Positions 60,966 through 64,000 of a stretch of 64,000 nucleotides of DNA are shown here, in pieces. The notes below the pieces were generated by a model that saw only the letters and a program-made list of their open reading frames with translations, was not told the DNA's origin and ran no database searches. Numbering within the stretch: position 1 is the first letter of the stretch; every line of letters begins with the position of its first letter. Where the stretch lies: NCBI GenBank assembly GCA_014338405.1, contig JTDE01000287.1, forward strand, positions 184,446 to 248,445, written 5' to 3'. The stretch comes from Paragonimus skrjabini miyazakii (taxonomy: Eukaryota > Platyhelminthes > Trematoda > Plagiorchiida > Troglotrematidae). The position numbers and the translations under genes are program-made.

Positions 60966-62765
60966 GAAAATGACACGCAATGAAGCTGCCATTGTTCGTG
61001 AGTGAAACTGCAGTTAACTGATCGTTTTAAAAGTGTTCACCAACAATTAGTTATCCGATGATCATCGCTTTACCCTCGAGTCAAAAGTGTATAATATGTA
61101 TAACCTGTTGAGCAGTACCTTGTTTAAATGGGAATAATCAAGAACCTGATAAGTAAGCAATGCTTTAAGTGCCGCGGCATTCGAAACAGCTGTTTCATCA
61201 GGACAGAATACGGAGTTTAACTGTGGTGCCGTTGGTGAACTGCAATAATGACGGGCCTCAGAATCAGCGAAACACTAGCACACTACTTATGTTGGGAGGG
61301 ATTTATCTGGAAATTATATCCTAGTGTGTAAATCGCTACCTGATGTGAGTGCTATATATTTTGTTGCTGGTGTCGTTTGCAGCACACAGCTAGCCCAGAT
61401 ATTGACGTTAGTAGTTTATCCCATTATATCGATGCATCAGTTTACGCCTGGAATGAAACAGCTTGATCAAACATACTTGACCCAGTGAGATGAACAGAGA
61501 GGCAAGCTGAAGTCGTTGTCATATCCAAAGTTGGATCACCCTGGCATCAGTTGATGGGGGTTTTATACGGTGAGCTGCTTTTTTGGCAGCGTACGCCGGT
61601 GATAATCCATGTTTCACAGAATTTAATGCACACAGACGGCTACTGAGAATGTGGGTAACTAACTGAGAAATCGGAATTTTAGGCACCGGTTTTTAAACTC
61701 ATAAATGCTTATTTTCAGTTCCAAATTTCATTTTAAGTACTCCACACGCTGTACAACTTACGATATTGTCTGCTTTGAAATTCATTAACAGACACAAGTT
61801 AAAGCGAAAGTTCCCATGAAAATAGAAATCGGCTATCTCACTAAGTCTTACTACAAAAGGGTAGATTCTGTCAATAACAGTGGTTGTTTAACGACTATCA
61901 GCGGACGACACGTAGAAGTCCGTCTGAATTACTATCAGTCAAACACCTTGTTTATGACTCACTTTGTTTGTGCATGACTAATTGAACAGCTAACTAATAC
62001 ACAAGAGGTTGTGTAATCAAATATAAACTGACTGAATGGAAATAGTTTAAATTAATCAACAGTTTCCATAGTGATGGGGAAATAAAGAACTAACCTAGGC
62101 AATGTCAAAGTGGATCACGTTGACAAACGAGATATTACAATGTGAACCGGATGATATGATTACACACTCGTCGCGGAAGTTGACAAATACTTTGAATACA
62201 GCTATAACTAATGTAGAACGCGTTTAGTTGAAAGATGTCATTAATCCAAATCATCGCATTCTGCCCTAGATTAAAGTGATTGTAACCTCAAAAACAGTTA
62301 ATTTTTGAGAATAAACAGTTTTCTAACCTATATATTTGTGTAATCAGATGAACGCGAAACGTGATTCACTAAAAGCAAGATTTTTTATTGGAACAGTCTT
62401 TCGTTTTCATTCACTGTGGGGAATCACACAGCAGAAGCGCAGTAAGTAAGGATACAAAGCACATCAGTTCATTCTCCTGCAGTAAGAATCCGTTAGGAAT
62501 TAATCATTGAAACTACGTACAACAGTGTTTTGATAACTCTTTTGGAGAACTTATCGCACTCGAACGTGAACAAAAATACGTTTGCATTTAGTTTTTTACA
62601 GCGTCAACTAACCCATTTCAAGCAAGTGCCTCGTGTAGTATATCAGAATGTACGTGGTTGTAATGACTGACCGTATTCTCAATAAAAAACATCCTTCCCC
62701 ATTTACGAAGTTGAATAACGAAATCAAAAGATGGACTTTGCAATAAGGTAGTACCATTTAGTATG
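60966..62765. other. Unannotated; possible ribozyme-like motif at 61181-61203
   Basis: No gene is supported. On the minus strand near 61203-61181 the run ctgatgaaacagctgtttcgaa resembles a hammerhead core with a palindromic stem II, but the second core element reads GAAT instead of GAAA. Nothing else is recognised. Confidence 0.35.
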
Positions 62766-62769
62766 TTCT

Positions 62770-63533
62770 CGTCAGCTGCTACATATAAAAACGGTGAAAT
62801 TCAACAAACTGAGCATACAAATCAAGTCATTCCGTACACTAGTCTGTCATTGGTCAAAACCAAGGCAGACGAAGGTTTAATGGCAACAGCTTTTGCACAC
62901 AGAGGATTGGCTTGTTATACATAACAAGCAGTCCCTCGAGTGACTCAGTGATAACCGGCTTATGATGATGCATCAGCATATGAAAAGCGTTTGCCGGGCC
63001 GATCACATGACCACTCTTCAACAGGCGCCTGGTGATTGAGGAAGCCGGCTTGTGCTGTTTGGGGGGGGTTGCGTCGGTTCACGTCACACATTAAGTCGTC
63101 AGTATATCTGGGAAGATGTTCCTTCTTCTTGAGACACACGGATCAATCAGTTCTGCCAATATAAAGGTCATCACAGCTACAGGTGAACTGGTAGATACAG
63201 TGTGAAGTGGATCACTCTGGCATCCACGTCTTAATGTGAGGGAGTATGCGTGGCTTGGTGCGATTGAATAAACGCAGCGTGGTTGTATTGCACTTCCGTT
63301 AGATGACCTGTGTCAGTTGTCGCGTTAGAAATGACAAAGTATTCTCTCCCTTGTATGGTAACTGCAGGTATACAGGTTTCTTCGGAACAAACGTTTCTTG
63401 TGAGATTATTAATTTTAGCTTACTGTGAATGTCAATAAAACCCAATGGATAACCTCCGGGAACCAAGGTATCACTAACAAATTTCAACTCTGTATCCAAT
63501 GTATCATTTGTGTATATAGTTCGCGCTCTGTGA
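62770..63533 (-). mobile_element. Penelope-like element copy 3, 5'-truncated
   Basis: In minus-strand sense it begins abruptly at 63533 in the RT thumb (RARTIYTNDTLDTELKF), then the GGYPLGFIDIHS and LPYKGE blocks, then, after frameshifts, YQFTCSCDDLYIGRTD near 63190-63140. The NAFHMLMHHHKPVITESLEG block (catalytic Glu kept) and a C-terminus NLRLPWF with a stop at 62854-62856 follow. Non-coding 3' sequence continues to about 62770. The RT catalytic domain is absent. An in-frame stop follows YIGRTD, and frameshifts separate the domains, so it is dead. Confidence 0.82.
63299..63499 (-). pseudogene. PLE RT thumb/linker fragment (copy 3)
   Basis: The 66-codon frame holds GGYPLGFIDIHS at about residues 14-25 and LQLPYKGE at about residues 45-52, the same order as in copies 1 and 2. 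The ATG is internal: homology starts further upstream at the RARTIYT motif. The frame ends where the AAKLxL helix should begin, so a frameshift or deletion lies near 63300. Confidence 0.75.
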
Positions 63534-63650
63534 ACCTTCGTCTGCCGTGGTTTTTAACAGTGGCAGACTAGCGTGTAGATCGGTTTCATTTATGATAATA
63601 TTTTGTTTGTTATTGAAACCAGTGCATTATGAGTTGCTGCAAATTGAACA
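63533..63650 (+). mobile_element. Inverted PLE 3' end fused to copy 3
   Basis: The first 23 bases (aaccttcgtctgccgtgg and following, 63533-63555) are an inverted copy, with one or two differences, of the end of the PLE ORF at 62856-62877. They encode the same NLRLPWF C-terminus. Similarity continues into the 3' non-coding region (gcagactag, then the gttgctgcaaattgaac versus gtagcagctgacgagaac area), to about 63650. The inverted piece abuts the truncated 5' end of copy 3. Confidence 0.7.
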
Positions 63651-64000
63651 GCAGCATTAGTTCATACAGTTAAATGAGTTTCTGCCGTTAACTTCTATTT
63701 GGAAGACCCTAATTGCTTTCTTATTGGGACATAGAAGTAGCATATATCTTTTCTTCACCAAGAGAGAAATTCTGATCCAGATGTTGTAAGGCGAACATAT
63801 TGACTACTGTCTCACCTAACTCACGACTGACATAACTAACTGATTATATCTAAATTCCCGGTCAAAATACTATCTGGATGAGCTTACACGTATCCCCCGT
63901 CAACACGGGGCTATGCACAATACCTACCCTATTAGGATTTATATGTCAGGTTAAAAGCTCGATGATAATCTAACCACAATGGTTATATTTTATTGTTTGT
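63651..64000. other. No supportable gene; unannotated DNA
   Basis: I see nothing recognisable after the inverted PLE fragment. Confidence 0.4.

Noticed and set aside
1..64000. CRISPR array, operons, bacterial promoters or rRNA
   Set aside because: No regularly spaced repeats, no runs of long adjacent ORFs and no rRNA-like conserved blocks; the sequence has the character of animal nuclear DNA.

Overview
The window looks like AT-rich, non-coding nuclear DNA from an animal, most likely a flatworm and probably a digenean trematode. This rests on three things: no bacterial gene organisation, short AT-rich intron-like segments, and a repeat set of Penelope-like retroelements (PLEs) with GIY-YIG endonuclease plus tRNA-derived short elements that carry hammerhead ribozymes (HHRs). 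That set is known from schistosomes and relatives, but PLE and HHR elements also occur in other invertebrates, so the species assignment is inference. No complete host gene can be read.

Layout. 1-11.69 kb is mostly unannotatable, with a worn HHR-SINE near 2.8 kb and a tRNA-like repeat at 7.8-8.1 kb. 11.69-15.12 kb is a nest of mobile elements: two HHR-SINE copies and two 5'-truncated PLE copies, one without and one with a readable GIY-YIG domain. A fragmented PLE reverse transcriptase lies at 21.3-21.7 kb. 28.0-30.1 kb is the best host-gene candidate: open stretches with splice-like borders, broken by one in-frame stop and one frameshift, family unknown. 36.4-38.7 kb holds a second tRNA-like repeat and a composite HHR-SINE. 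42.1-43.4 kb holds weak minus-strand exon candidates. 46.4-48.0 kb contains two composite HHR-SINEs in opposite orientation, one bounded by an 8-bp direct repeat. 54.9-57.5 kb has a direct repeat pair of about 260 bp and another HHR-SINE. 62.77-63.65 kb is a third PLE whose 5' side is fused to an inverted PLE 3' end.

The main biological observation is the HHR-SINE family. Its fullest copies, about 540-560 bp, have two inverted arms of about 150 bp, each with a hammerhead ribozyme, around a centre with a tRNA-like A/B-box promoter. The arm-to-centre junction is the same in separate copies, and in one copy a target-site duplication encloses both arms, so the two-armed structure seems to move as a unit. 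The PLE at 63 kb has the same kind of inverted 3' arm at its 5' side. This suggests, but does not prove, that PLE machinery mobilises the short elements.
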